Of a stretch of 39,165 nt of DNA, positions 7,562 through 17,718 are shown piece by piece. Numbering within the stretch: position 1 is the stretch's first letter; each line of letters begins with the position of its first letter. The stretch covers positions 1 to 39,165 of the forward strand of contig VGTO01000005.1 in the NCBI GenBank assembly GCA_016874655.1, read 5' to 3'. The notes beneath the pieces are model-generated. The model searched no databases, was not told the origin of the DNA, and was given only the letters and a program-made list of their open reading frames with translations. The DNA is from Bacillota bacterium (GTDB lineage: Bacteria; Bacillota; Dethiobacteria; DTU022). Position numbers and translations under genes: made by a program.

Positions 7562-9991
7562 TTATTCCTGCTCAGCGTCAAGACCGACCAGGTTGACCAC
7601 CCGGTCGTTTTCATCCAACCTAATCAGGGTAACACCGCGGGCATAACGTCCCATCAGTGAAACCTTCTCTATACGCTGCCGATTAACGACTCCATTAGCG
7701 GTTACAATTATAAATTCTTCAAAAGATCTTTTCAACACGATAAAAATCGAAAGTGGGCCGCTTTGCGGGGTTGTTTTGATGCCAATCATCCCTTTCCCGC
7801 CACGGCGGTGCAAAGCAAACTCGCTGACTGCCACTCTTTTACCAAAACCTTTCTCAGAAGCGAGCAGCAACTGCTGCTCGCCGGTTACCAGATCAGCCCC
7901 AACCACCCGGTCCCGAGCGCCTAAGGATACTGCTTTAACGCCCCTGGCAGTCCTTCCCATCGGCCTCACCTGACCTTCCGGAAAGCGGACAAATAACCCG
8001 GCACTGGTGCCGACAATTACCTCTTTTTTCCCGTCAGTAAGCCTTACAGCGATCAGTTCGTCGTCCTCCAACAGGGTCAGGGCTGTGAGCCCAGTCTTAC
8101 GCGTGTTCTTATAATCGATTAAGGGAGTCTTTTTGATCAAGCCCTTGGCCGTGATCATCAGCAAGAATCGATCTACACTGAATTCAGAAATGGAGAGAGT
8201 TGCCGTAATAAATTCCTTCTCTTCAAGCGGCAGCAGGTTCACCAGTGCTGTTCCACGTGACTGTCGGCCTGATTCGGGCACTTCGTAAGTCTGAAGCAGG
8301 TAAACCTTCCCGCGGTTACTGAAACAGAGCAGTTTGTCGTGGGTTGAGGCAACGAGACACTGTTCAACAACATCATTTTCGCGGGTTTGAATACCCTTAA
8401 CGCCCCTTCCTCCCCGATGCTGGCTGTGGTAAGTATTTAGCGGCAAGCGCTTGATATAACCGCGATCGGTTAAAGTAATGACCACATCTTCCTGTAAGAT
8501 CAAATCAATCAGCACCGTTTCACCTTCGTCGGCAACAATCTGGGTTCTCCTCCGGTCACCATGTTTGTCCTGGATCACCGTTAATTCATCAGCGATGATC
8601 TGCAACACCAGTGATTCACTGCCAAGAACACCTTTTAAATAGGCAATTTTCTCCATCAATTGCTCGCGCTCTTCCGTCAGCTTGGATATTTCCAACTGGG
8701 TAAGGCGTTGGAGACGCATATCGAGAATGGCCTGAGCCTGTTTCTCCGAGAGTGCCAGCAGCTCCATTAATCCAGTACGTGCTGTCTGGACATCAATCGA
8801 GGCCCGGATCAGGGCAATCACTTCGTCCAGGCGATCAAGGGCGGTAAGCAGCCCCTCGACAATGTGCATTCGCTCTTCTGCCCGATTCAAATCAAACTGG
8901 GAGCGACGCGTGATTATCTCTTTCTGATGCTCCAGGTAATAAGCCAAAATCTGCTTTAAATTCAAGACCCGTGGCTGACCATCCACCAGAGCCAACATGA
9001 TAATGCCATACGTTTGCTGGAGTGGTGTAAATTTATAGAGCTGATTGATGATTACCTGTGCCTGAAAATCGCGCTTAACTTCCATTACAACGCGAACCCC
9101 AGAGCGATCAGACTCATCGCGCAGATCGGTAATTCCCTCAATTTTACGTTCTTTTACCAACTCTGCTATCTTTTCTACCAATCGGGCTTTGTTTTGCTGA
9201 TAAGGCACCTCAGTAATAACAATCTGCTCCCGGTTTTTATCTTTCTCTTCAACATGAACTAGACCGCGAACCTTGATAATACCGCGACCGGTCTGATAAG
9301 CGGAGACTATCCCCTCGTGGCCGACAATCAGGCCACCGGTGGGAAAGTCCGGGCCCTGAATATGGCGCATAATATCTCGCACTGATGCATCCGGGCGATC
9401 GATGATGAATTTAATTGCCTCAATTAGCTCGCCAAGGTTGTGCGGGGGGATATTAGTAGCCATCCCGACGGCAATACCGGAAGACCCATTGGCCAAAAGA
9501 TTGGGATAGCGTGAGGGTAAAACAGCCGGCTCTTCTAAGCTTTCATCAAAGTTGGGTCTGAAGTCAACTGTTTCTTTTTGCAGGTCGGTCAGCAGCTCAC
9601 CGGCAATTGATGAGAGTCGTGCCTCAGTGTAACGCATTGCTGCAGCCGAGTCTCCATCAAGGGAACCGAAGTTGCCGTGTCCATCTACCAGGGGATAGCG
9701 GGTAGAAAAAACCTGAGCCATACGCACCAAGGTGTCATAGAGAGCAACATCGCCGTGAGGATGGTATTTACCAAGCACTTCACCAACAATACGGGCAGAT
9801 TTGCGGTGTGGTTTGTCGTGTGTGGAACCCATTTCGGACATGGCATATAAAATCCGCCGATGCACCGGTTTAAGACCATCGCGCACGTCAGGCAAAGCAC
9901 GGCTCACAATTACACTCATGGCGTAATCAAGGAATGAAACCTTTACCTCGTCATAAATATTAACCGGTACTACGCTGTCCCTGTTGGCCAT
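7562..9991 (-). CDS. gyrA: DNA gyrase subunit A
   Basis: GyrA is the DNA-cleaving and rejoining subunit of gyrase (A2B2), which introduces negative supercoils. At 809 aa it has the usual size. The N-terminal breakage-reunion domain shows the active-site Tyr in [10 protein letters not shown] (Tyr121). The C-terminal six-bladed domain contains a GyrA-box variant QHRGGRG and a second RRGGKG-like repeat. The quinolone-determining region reads [17 protein letters not shown], so the residue matching E. coli Ser83 is Val82, while the Asp87 equivalent (Asp86) is kept. The ATG at 9991 has GGAG upstream. ParC is the paralogue, but the GyrA box and the gyrB neighbourhood identify GyrA. Confidence 0.97.
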   Translation of the reverse strand: MANRDSVVPVNIYDEVKVSFLDYAMSVIVSRALPDVRDGLKPVHRRILYAMSEMGSTHDKPHRKSARIVGEVLGKYHPHGDVALYDTLVRMAQVFSTRYPLVDGHGNFGSLDGDSAAAMRYTEARLSSIAGELLTDLQKETVDFRPNFDESLEEPAVLPSRYPNLLANGSSGIAVGMATNIPPHNLGELIEAIKFIIDRPDASVRDIMRHIQGPDFPTGGLIVGHEGIVSAYQTGRGIIKVRGLVHVEEKDKNREQIVITEVPYQQNKARLVEKIAELVKERKIEGITDLRDESDRSGVRVVMEVKRDFQAQVIINQLYKFTPLQQTYGIIMLALVDGQPRVLNLKQILAYYLEHQKEIITRRSQFDLNRAEERMHIVEGLLTALDRLDEVIALIRASIDVQTARTGLMELLALSEKQAQAILDMRLQRLTQLEISKLTEEREQLMEKIAYLKGVLGSESLVLQIIADELTVIQDKHGDRRRTQIVADEGETVLIDLILQEDVVITLTDRGYIKRLPLNTYHSQHRGGRGVKGIQTRENDVVEQCLVASTHDKLLCFSNRGKVYLLQTYEVPESGRQSRGTALVNLLPLEEKEFITATLSISEFSVDRFLLMITAKGLIKKTPLIDYKNTRKTGLTALTLLEDDELIAVRLTDGKKEVIVGTSAGLFVRFPEGQVRPMGRTARGVKAVSLGARDRVVGADLVTGEQQLLLASEKGFGKRVAVSEFALHRRGGKGMIGIKTTPQSGPLSIFIVLKRSFEEFIIVTANGVVNRQRIEKVSLMGRYARGVTLIRLDENDRVVNLVGLDAEQE

Positions 9992-10023
9992 CTTATCTCC
10001 TTTACAAGGCGCATCAATATATC

Positions 10024-10051
10024 AGTATACTATCCTTTAATTTTACCACAA
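10024..10051 (-). promoter_or_regulatory. probable gyrA promoter
   Basis: The minus strand reads TTGTGG (10046-10051), a 16-base spacer, then TATACT (10024-10029), about 35 bases before the gyrA start codon. The match is partial and the spacer slightly short, so this is a candidate only. Confidence 0.5.
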
Positions 10052-10119
10052 AGAAGCGACTGACGAAACAGCCTGATTGTCTGCAGGCACTGACTGCAGG
10101 GCTTACCAGGATCTCGTAA

Positions 10120-10638
10120 TCAGTTTTTCTTTTTTCGAGCCTGATTTTTTTCGACCTTTTGTTTTAGGACCTGTTCAATTTCTTTTTTAGAACCTGGCAC
10201 AAGTTGCCAGGATTCCGCCCGTTTTCGTTTTCCGCGCAAAAAGGTGATCGTCAGCACGTCCTTCGTCCAGCGATAAGTTTCAACTTCCGTCCAGGCCCAA
10301 AAACCGCGAGCAGTTGCAATACCTTTTTCACGAAACGAAGGTTGCTCGATTTCCCGGGCGATTACTACCAGTAAGAGTGCCCCATAAAAGAAAACATAGG
10401 TATAGGGACCCAGCAGCATCGGATCATCCGGAAACTGGTTCCGCAGCTCGAATCGCATTAGCAGGTAGGAAGTGCCGGCAAGAATCAGGATCAAAAAAAG
10501 GGAATCAGAGTTGAAGCGACTGAACAGCGCCCGATTAATCTTTAACAGAACCGGGCCCAGCTTCTGATGACGATAATATAGATAGCCGATAACAATCATG
10601 AATAAAATAAAATAAGGAAAAACCAGCCTCAGCAACAT
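10120..10638 (-). CDS. small membrane protein, DUF5673-like
   Basis: This 172-aa protein has three hydrophobic segments (about residues 3-20, 48-62 and 78-95) and a soluble C-terminal half rich in Arg and Lys, ending ARKKKN. The stretch EKGIATARGFWAWTEVETYRW followed by a beta-rich segment resembles DUF5673, a domain of unknown function found on bacterial membrane proteins and related in layout to membrane PH-like domains; this is recognition by eye. The ATG at 10638 has an excellent GGAGGGG five bases upstream. It lies between gyrB and gyrA, on their strand, where the two gyrase genes are normally adjacent. No function can be assigned. Confidence 0.7.
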   Translation of the reverse strand: MLLRLVFPYFILFMIVIGYLYYRHQKLGPVLLKINRALFSRFNSDSLFLILILAGTSYLLMRFELRNQFPDDPMLLGPYTYVFFYGALLLVVIAREIEQPSFREKGIATARGFWAWTEVETYRWTKDVLTITFLRGKRKRAESWQLVPGSKKEIEQVLKQKVEKNQARKKKN

Positions 10639-10694
10639 AATGACCCCTCCGGGAAGAAAGATGAAAGGCTAACTGAATTGTTTCAGCAAGCAGT

Positions 10695-10711
10695 ATGGTT
10701 TATTAAACCAT
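10695..10711. repeat. perfect palindrome, possible operator
   Basis: ATGGTTTATTAAACCAT is an exact 17-base palindrome around a central T. It lies 57-73 bases upstream of the DUF5673-like start codon, a typical operator position. It has no adjoining T-run, so it is not a terminator. Confidence 0.5.
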
Positions 10712-10905
10712 GAAAAAGCTCTTCCGTAAATGTTTTAAAATTGTTTTAAAAAGCTGCTTTTGTTACTCTAAGGGTTTATATTTAATTACCCTTTAAATCC
10801 CTCACTGGGAAATGAAGTTCTGTTTCACTACATCGGAGAGCAAAAAACAGCTGTACTAATCTGCAATCTTTTGCTACTTGATAACTGAGGCCAGCAAGTG
10901 AAAAC

Positions 10906-10931
10906 GCCCTGACGGCTAAAACCGACAGGGC
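10906..10931 (-). terminator. gyrB terminator
   Basis: On the minus strand GCCCTG-TCGG-TTTTAG-CCGT-CAGGGC forms a GC-rich hairpin (outer six pairs perfect, one internal mismatch) followed by GTTTTC, 44 bases after the gyrB stop. The U-tract is short. It implies that gyrB and gyrA are in separate transcripts. Confidence 0.75.
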
Positions 10932-10974
10932 ATCTGAATAATAAATCCGACATCCAATCTTTTAACCTTAAAGA

Positions 10975-12894
<1,920 letters not shown>

Positions 12895-12927
12895 TCACCC
12901 CCACAACCTGTTTATGATAGCTGATCC

Positions 12928-12936
12928 ATTATAGCA
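12928..12936 (-). promoter_or_regulatory. extended -10 promoter of gyrB
   Basis: On the minus strand TGC-TATAAT is a perfect extended -10 element 36 bases before the gyrB start. No good -35 is present, which is usual for extended -10 promoters. Confidence 0.6.
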
Positions 12937-12970
12937 TTTTTGCTGCCTGACAGATTGCTGGCTCTGATTA

Positions 12971-13204
12971 TTATTTATTGCTGCGACCAGCCAGGGTCAG
13001 AGGCGAGATCGGGGCCGAAAACAATTCCCGGTCCGTAACAACTATTGATTGACTTCGCCCTTTTTTAGCCTTCAGCTCATTTACATTTTGCTGCCAGATC
13101 TTTTCGTTATTATCGAGCTGATCGCTGTCAAACAGGTCATAATTAAAAATTCCGATCAGTTCACGCTTAAAAATAATCCGACTGTTTCCTGTGTGAATAT
13201 ACAT
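12971..13204 (-). CDS. remB: RemB-like regulator (DUF370)
   Basis: This 77-aa protein matches the DUF370/RemB (YaaB) family, small proteins encoded between recF and gyrB in Bacillus and linked there to extracellular-matrix control. It begins MYIHTGNSRIIFKRELIGIF, typical of the family, and has the short C-terminal motif SIVVTDRELFSAPISPLTL. Position between recF and gyrB agrees with the Bacillus order. The AGGAGG-like sequence before the ATG at 13204 supports the start. What it controls in this organism cannot be told from sequence; RemA, a DNA-binding paralogue, is normally elsewhere. Confidence 0.88.
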   Translation of the reverse strand: MYIHTGNSRIIFKRELIGIFNYDLFDSDQLDNNEKIWQQNVNELKAKKGRSQSIVVTDRELFSAPISPLTLAGRSNK

Positions 13205-13276
13205 CTACTACCTCCTGCCCAATTCCTACCGGTGGACTTTTGCGCACAGAAAGGTTATTTTCCAGTACACTATTCT

Positions 13277-13588
13277 TTATTCTTTATGCGCAGTAACAAT
13301 ATCTTCCAGACTGATTGAAAAAAAAATATCTTTTACGACAACCGCTCCGGCTTCTCTATTTAATTTCGCGATCAGCTGTGGTTTGAGCATAGTCAGGTGA
13401 TAAGCCCAAACCGAATCCTTGACTAAAACTTTTAATTTCCCCCTGCTGATCGAGTCTGCTTTTGTGACCTCACTAAGAGGGGGGCCAACTATTACCGCCC
13501 ATTTTTCTACGACCAGAAACTGCAGGTAGCCCTGCCAAAGATCATATTTCTTGAGCAGCTGTTCAAGAACCGGGCCCATCTTTTTCAT
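13277..13588 (-). CDS. DUF721 / DciA-like protein
   Basis: This 103-aa protein has the DUF721 layout: an N-terminal helical part (VLEQLLKKYDLW), then a KH-like core with EKWAVIVGPPLSEVTKADSISRGKLKVLVKDSVWAYHLTMLKPQLIAKLN. The W-x-x-x-V-G-P-x-L and V-x-V-x-D/S-x-x-W-A motifs are those of DciA, a helicase-loading or helicase-assisting protein that acts with DnaB in many bacteria. It overlaps the end of recF by 26 bases, so it is cotranscribed with dnaA-dnaN-recF. That position near recF also occurs for DUF721 genes in Actinobacteria. A DnaB-related role is inference; dnaB is in this window at 30402. Confidence 0.8.
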   Translation of the reverse strand: MKKMGPVLEQLLKKYDLWQGYLQFLVVEKWAVIVGPPLSEVTKADSISRGKLKVLVKDSVWAYHLTMLKPQLIAKLNREAGAVVVKDIFFSISLEDIVTAHKE

Positions 13589-14693
13589 GACTGATTATTC
13601 CCCGTTGAACATTTATTTTATAATAGCAGCCTGCCAACTCAGCCGGTAACTTTTCCAGAGCAACCGCTGAAGTTAAAAAACACTGGCTGTTGATGCCGGC
13701 TAAAAAATCAAGTAGTTGTTCTTTACGTTGACCGTCAAACTCTGAGAAAACATCATCAAGTAAAAGAATAGGCCAGCTGCCGTTTTTTTGACGAAGCATC
13801 GTGACTTCGGCCATTTTGAGGGCTAGAGCTGCGGTTCTTTTTTGCCCCTGGGAAGAATATTTCCTAGAATCTCGTCCGTTTATGATAATGCATAGATCAT
13901 CTAAATGTGGCCCAACAACAGTAGTCTGTCTTCTAAATTCCAGCTCTCTTTTTTTTAGTAAAGCCTCGCGAAATTGTTTCTCCAGGTCTACACAGTTATC
14001 GTCGCTCGCAAACGAACAGGTATAATTAAGTGACAGTTCTTCCTGTTCAACACTCATCCTGGAAAAGATGGGAGCCGCTTCTTTTGCCAGTTGGCGGACC
14101 AGCTCTTTCCTGAATCTGATTACCGCTGAGCCATGAGTTATTAAAGAATCATCCCATGGTTCAAGTAGTTTCTCAAGATCCCTTCTGTTCCTATTTTCTT
14201 TTAGCAACTTACTCCGTTGCAGCAAAACCCGGTGATAAGCGCGTAATTCCAGAAAATAGAGCTGGTTTAATCGCGATGCCTCTAAGTTTATATAGCGTCG
14301 GCGGATGGCCGGCCCTTCCCTAACAATTAAAAGATCATCCGGGCTGAAAGCTACGATCGGGAATTGCTGCAGATGATCAAAACGGCCTTTTCGATCATTG
14401 TCGATGACCACCTTAAGCTGTTTATCATTGTAGCTGATTTGTAGTAGATTATTAAAGTCGTCCTTGACAAATTGTCCTTTAATAAAAAAATACTGTTCCG
14501 GTAAACCCGCCAGATCCTGATCACGGTTAGTCCTAAACGAGCGAGTGACAGAGAGAAAAAAAACTGCTTCAATCAGGTTTGTTTTTCCCTGTCCATTTTC
14601 ACCGAGGATGATATTTAAACGCGGATGGAAGTCAATACGCAACTTCGAATAATTACGAAAATTATTTAAAAAAAGACTCTCCAGGTAAAACAA
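13563..14693 (-). CDS. recF: DNA replication and repair protein RecF
   Basis: RecF is an SMC-like ABC ATPase that helps load RecA at gaps through RecR/RecO. It has Walker A GENGQGKT, the signature-motif region YSSQGQKRTAALALKMAEV and Walker B ILLLDDVFSEFD. The frame is open from a TTG at 14717 that overlaps the dnaN stop. However, an AGGAG sits nine bases before the TTG at 14693, which gives MFYLESLFLNNFRNYSKL and puts Walker A at residues 31-38, the same position as in known RecF proteins. I therefore prefer 14693; the protein is then 376 aa. It lies directly after dnaN, without the S4-domain gene yaaA that separates them in Bacillus. Confidence 0.95.
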   Translation of the reverse strand: MFYLESLFLNNFRNYSKLRIDFHPRLNIILGENGQGKTNLIEAVFFLSVTRSFRTNRDQDLAGLPEQYFFIKGQFVKDDFNNLLQISYNDKQLKVVIDNDRKGRFDHLQQFPIVAFSPDDLLIVREGPAIRRRYINLEASRLNQLYFLELRAYHRVLLQRSKLLKENRNRRDLEKLLEPWDDSLITHGSAVIRFRKELVRQLAKEAAPIFSRMSVEQEELSLNYTCSFASDDNCVDLEKQFREALLKKRELEFRRQTTVVGPHLDDLCIIINGRDSRKYSSQGQKRTAALALKMAEVTMLRQKNGSWPILLLDDVFSEFDGQRKEQLLDFLAGINSQCFLTSAVALEKLPAELAGCYYKINVQRGIISHEKDGPGS

Positions 14694-14713
14694 AGTGTTT
14701 TGCTCCTGGGTTT

Positions 14714-15823
14714 TCAATTAAATTTTTTGATCGGTAAAGCCAGGTAGAGGTAATCCTGCCTGCCAGGCATTCTAAAAATTAGCGGCCCTCCATCACCGTG
14801 AAAATCTATACTCACTTTTTCCACATCAAGCTGTTTGATTAAATCCAGGATGTAGCGGGAATTAACATAAAGTTCCAGCAAATCTCCTTCCCTCTCCACC
14901 GGGAGGATCTCTTCCATTCTACCTTCCTGGCCGCTTGCCTTAATCTGTAATTCCTCTTCTTGAATTGAAAAATGGATCGCCTGGTTTTTACCCTCCGCCA
15001 ATAAGTTTGCTCTTGCCACAGTTTCTTCCAATAATTTGCGATCGACAATAATCCTGGTTTTATATTCTTTTGGGATAACACCGCTAACATCCGGATATTT
15101 TTCTTCCAAGAGCCTGGTAGCAAAATAGACATCTCCAAACTCAAAAGATAAAATACTTTTATCAAACTTAAGCTTGACCGGAAGCTGACTATCGTTAGCA
15201 ATCCTTAAAAATTCCCTCAGCGTCCGGGCCGGCACCAGTAGCCTGAACTCCTTACCATCCCACTCTTCGTTAAAGGTTTTATTAACCGCAAGGCGGTAAG
15301 TATCGGAGGCAGTAAAAGTCAGTATACCACCTTCAAGCTTAATCAAAATCCCATTAAACGCAGGACGGCTTTCTTCTGTTGATGCGGCAAACACAACCAT
15401 GCGTAGCATTTTCTTCAGAAGACCTTGTTCGATCTCTATCGCTTGACCTGAATCATTTTCCGGGCCCAAAGAAGTTGGAAAATCTTCAGGATCTGATCCA
15501 AATAGATGAAACTGGGCCTGACCACCAAAAATTTCTATTCTTTTGTTATCCCAATTAACATTAATTGTGACATCCGGTGTCGGAAAATATCGCATGATAT
15601 CAACAATTTTAGGAGGTAATAATATCTTTCCACTCTCTTTTCCATTGTAGTGCATTGAAACACTGATAAACATTTCGAGATTTGTGGCAGCGATGATCAG
15701 TGAGCCAGGGTTTGTATCAAGATAAATATTATTTATGACGGGCATTGTTGAACGTGTAGGAAGGATTTTCTCAACACTTTCGAGACAATCTTTAAACTCC
15801 GTTGAATTTATTACAATCTGCAT
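14714..15823 (-). CDS. dnaN: DNA polymerase III beta subunit (sliding clamp)
   Basis: DnaN forms the ring-shaped dimer that tethers DNA polymerase III to DNA. The protein is 369-370 aa, the family length, with three clamp domains; family motifs include TRSTMPVINNIYLDT, FTASDTYRLAV and the C-terminal end YLYLALPIKKFN. The GGGAGG upstream is four bases from the ATG at 15826 and seven from the ATG at 15823, so 15823 (MQIVINSTEF) is the better start. It follows dnaA across an AT-rich gap that carries DnaA-box matches, and is coupled to recF. Confidence 0.97.
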   Translation of the reverse strand: MQIVINSTEFKDCLESVEKILPTRSTMPVINNIYLDTNPGSLIIAATNLEMFISVSMHYNGKESGKILLPPKIVDIMRYFPTPDVTINVNWDNKRIEIFGGQAQFHLFGSDPEDFPTSLGPENDSGQAIEIEQGLLKKMLRMVVFAASTEESRPAFNGILIKLEGGILTFTASDTYRLAVNKTFNEEWDGKEFRLLVPARTLREFLRIANDSQLPVKLKFDKSILSFEFGDVYFATRLLEEKYPDVSGVIPKEYKTRIIVDRKLLEETVARANLLAEGKNQAIHFSIQEEELQIKASGQEGRMEEILPVEREGDLLELYVNSRYILDLIKQLDVEKVSIDFHGDGGPLIFRMPGRQDYLYLALPIKKFN

Positions 15824-15924
15824 CATAAAACCTCCCGCTAGGTTTAAATTTGTTTTTCAACAGCTATAGATTTTAGAATTACTTATTTTATATATAAGGT
15901 AGAAGTAGTAAACCATGTTTATAC

Positions 15925-15933
15925 TGTGGATAG
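15925..15933 (-). promoter_or_regulatory. DnaA box (one mismatch)
   Basis: The minus strand reads CTATCCACA, one mismatch to TTATCCACA. Confidence 0.55.
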
Positions 15934-16021
15934 AGATAATAAAAAATCATTTTGTTATTAGCAGTATAACAATATTATAGAAGAGCAATTTATTATTGCT
16001 GTTTAAAAAACACCACTAAGC

Positions 16022-16030
16022 TGTACATAA
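16022..16030 (-). promoter_or_regulatory. DnaA-box-like site (one mismatch)
   Basis: The minus strand reads TTATGTACA, one mismatch to TTATNCACA. Weak taken alone; listed because of its place among the other boxes. Confidence 0.4.
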
Positions 16031-16077
16031 ATCAGATAAAGATGTTGTAAACTTTAAAGAGCCGGGCAACAACGAAC

Positions 16078-16086
16078 TTATACACA
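16078..16086 (+). promoter_or_regulatory. DnaA box (perfect)
   Basis: TTATACACA matches the TTATNCACA consensus exactly and lies seven bases beyond the dnaA stop codon. Confidence 0.75.
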
Positions 16087-16092
16087 TCTTGA

Positions 16093-17490
16093 TCAGGAGT
16101 TATCCAGAATGTTATTCATGATCAATTCAATACGATTTTTAAGTTCGTTATTTTTTTGGATTAAAAGGTCGATCTTTTTAAAAGCATGCAAAACAGTTGT
16201 ATGATCTCTACCTCTAAATTCATCACCGATTTTGGGTAGAGAAAGGTCGGTTAACATCCTGCATAAGTACATAGCAACATGCCTGGCGAAAGCAATATCC
16301 TGAGTTCTCTTTTTGGAAAGAAGTTCTTCCGGATTCAGATTAAAATTATCAGCAGTCTCACTAATGATCATAGATACGGTAATAATCTTTTGTCTGGTGT
16401 TGATAATATCCTGGAGGGCTGTTTCAGTCAGTTCTATAGTAACCGGAGTCTTAAATAGTGAAGCATAGGCAACAATCCTGATCAGGGCTCCTTCAAGTTC
16501 TCGGATATTTGAGTTTACCTTTCCGGCAATGTACTGGATTACCTGATCCGGCATCTCTATACCGTCGGAATTTGCTTTTTTCTTCAAGATAGCTGTTCTT
16601 GTTTCCAAATCAGGAGGTTGCAAATCTGTAATTAAGCCCCACTCAAACCTGGAGCGAAGACGATCCTCCAATGTTGGGATCTCTTTAGGAGGACGATCGC
16701 TGGAAATGATTATCTGTTTGTTGTTATCGTGAAGGGCATTAAAAGTGTGAAAAAATTCTTCCTGAGTTTGTTCTTTACCGGCTAAAAACTGAATATCATC
16801 TATTAATAATACATCCATATAACGATACTTATTACGAAAATCTAATGTTTTGTTGTCACGAATGGCGTTAATAAATTCATTAGTGAATTTTTCGGATGAG
16901 AGATAGTAGACTCTGTTGAAACCATGATTTATCAGGGTATACTGGCCAATGGCATGCAGAAGATGGGTTTTACCGAGGCCCACACCACCGTAAATAAAAA
17001 GTGGGTTATAAGCGCGGGCAGGGCTCTCTGCTACAGCCAGAGATGCAGCATGAGAGAGACGGTTACAGGCTCCGACAACAAAAGTACTGAAAGTATAACG
17101 GGGATTGAAATTTGAAACGATTTTATGGTTATGCTGGAGAAATTCATTATCGCTGTTTTTCAGCGAAGGAATGTTTTTGGGATAATTATTTCCGGCTATA
17201 GCTGTCTGAAGGTCGATGCTGTCTTCTTCTGACTGGAATTGCGTTGATATAACAAAATTAACCCGGTGATCGTCTGTAGTCACTTCTTTTAGGGCGTTTA
17301 TAATCTGCTGGCGAAAACGGGTTTCAAACCACTCCTTGGTAAAATCATTTGGAACCTCAATAACCAGACATCCATTGTCTAAAGATACCGGTTTGGTAAG
17401 CTTAAACCAGGTCTCAAAACTAGGTTTGTTGACATCTTTGCTCAACTCTTCGAGGGTGAGTTGCCAGATTTCATTTAACTGATTGTTCAT
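16093..17490 (-). CDS. dnaA: chromosomal replication initiator protein DnaA
   Basis: DnaA binds the origin boxes, opens the duplex and recruits the helicase. The 465-aa protein has domain I (residues 1-80, WxxxLxxLS-type start, FETWFK), a variable linker, the AAA+ domain with Walker A GGVGLGKT (168-175) and Walker B LLIDD (about 228-232), and a C-terminal DNA-binding domain with GRDHTTVLHAFKKI. The ATG at 17490 has a GAGAGG six bases upstream. It leads the dnaA-dnaN-recF-DUF721-remB block. DnaA boxes on both sides suggest self-regulation. Confidence 0.98.
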   Translation of the reverse strand: MNNQLNEIWQLTLEELSKDVNKPSFETWFKLTKPVSLDNGCLVIEVPNDFTKEWFETRFRQQIINALKEVTTDDHRVNFVISTQFQSEEDSIDLQTAIAGNNYPKNIPSLKNSDNEFLQHNHKIVSNFNPRYTFSTFVVGACNRLSHAASLAVAESPARAYNPLFIYGGVGLGKTHLLHAIGQYTLINHGFNRVYYLSSEKFTNEFINAIRDNKTLDFRNKYRYMDVLLIDDIQFLAGKEQTQEEFFHTFNALHDNNKQIIISSDRPPKEIPTLEDRLRSRFEWGLITDLQPPDLETRTAILKKKANSDGIEMPDQVIQYIAGKVNSNIRELEGALIRIVAYASLFKTPVTIELTETALQDIINTRQKIITVSMIISETADNFNLNPEELLSKKRTQDIAFARHVAMYLCRMLTDLSLPKIGDEFRGRDHTTVLHAFKKIDLLIQKNNELKNRIELIMNNILDNS

Positions 17491-17558
17491 TAATTACCTC
17501 TCAGGAAAAGCTACCTTCGGAATGGTTATTAACAATGCCTCGAGTTGTTAACAAAAGC

Positions 17559-17567
17559 TGTGGATAA
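17559..17567 (-). promoter_or_regulatory. DnaA box (perfect)
   Basis: The minus strand reads TTATCCACA, the exact consensus, 69 bases upstream of the dnaA start codon and downstream of the candidate dnaA promoter, a position suited to autorepression. Confidence 0.8.
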
Positions 17568-17607
17568 ACAAACAGATCGGCGAAATAGCTGCTGCTTCGT
17601 AAGATAC

Positions 17608-17637
17608 ATATTAACAGATCAGCTGCGTGGCTGTAAA
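17608..17637 (-). promoter_or_regulatory. candidate dnaA promoter
   Basis: The minus strand has TTTACA (17632-17637), an 18-base spacer and TAATAT (17608-17613). Two mismatches in the -10 and the long spacer make this tentative. Confidence 0.35.
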
Positions 17638-17689
17638 GCTTAGTTTGTGCAAAAAATAGAAGATCAGGCCTTGTTTTACGAAGGTTTTC

Positions 17690-17718
17690 TTGACACATAT
17701 ATTATTATTACGTATAAT
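17690..17718 (+). promoter_or_regulatory. promoter of the rpmH-rnpA-yidD-yidC-jag operon
   Basis: TTGACA (17690-17695), a 17-base spacer and TATAAT (17713-17718) match the sigma-A consensus exactly, 37 bases before the rpmH start. Confidence 0.9.

Larger units (their letters stand above)
10639..10974. other. 336-base intergenic region between gyrB and the DUF5673-like gene
   Basis: It holds the gyrB terminator at its right end (10906-10931), a perfect 17-base palindrome (10695-10711) and an AT-rich stretch with the direct repeat TGTTTTAAAA (from about 10731). A weaker inverted repeat, AAGGGT/ACCCTT, lies at 10770-10793. I see no convincing coding frame and no RNA gene here. The promoter for the DUF5673-like gene is presumably in the AT-rich part, but no clear -35/-10 pair stands out. 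Confidence 0.6.
15827..16092. other. origin region, dnaA-dnaN side
   Basis: This AT-rich gap between dnaA and dnaN contains a perfect DnaA box TTATACACA (16078-16086, plus strand) and two one-mismatch matches to TTATNCACA (15925-15933 and 16022-16030, both minus strand). A further one-mismatch copy, TTATCCAGA, lies just inside the dnaA end (16100-16108). The stretch of about 15935-16020, made mostly of A and T, is the natural candidate for the duplex-unwinding element. The divergence of genes at dnaA supports an origin here. Confidence 0.75.

Noticed and set aside
10080-10105. CTGCAG-gcactga-CTGCAG hairpin after the DUF5673-like gene
   Set aside because: There is no T-run on either side, so it cannot be called a terminator.
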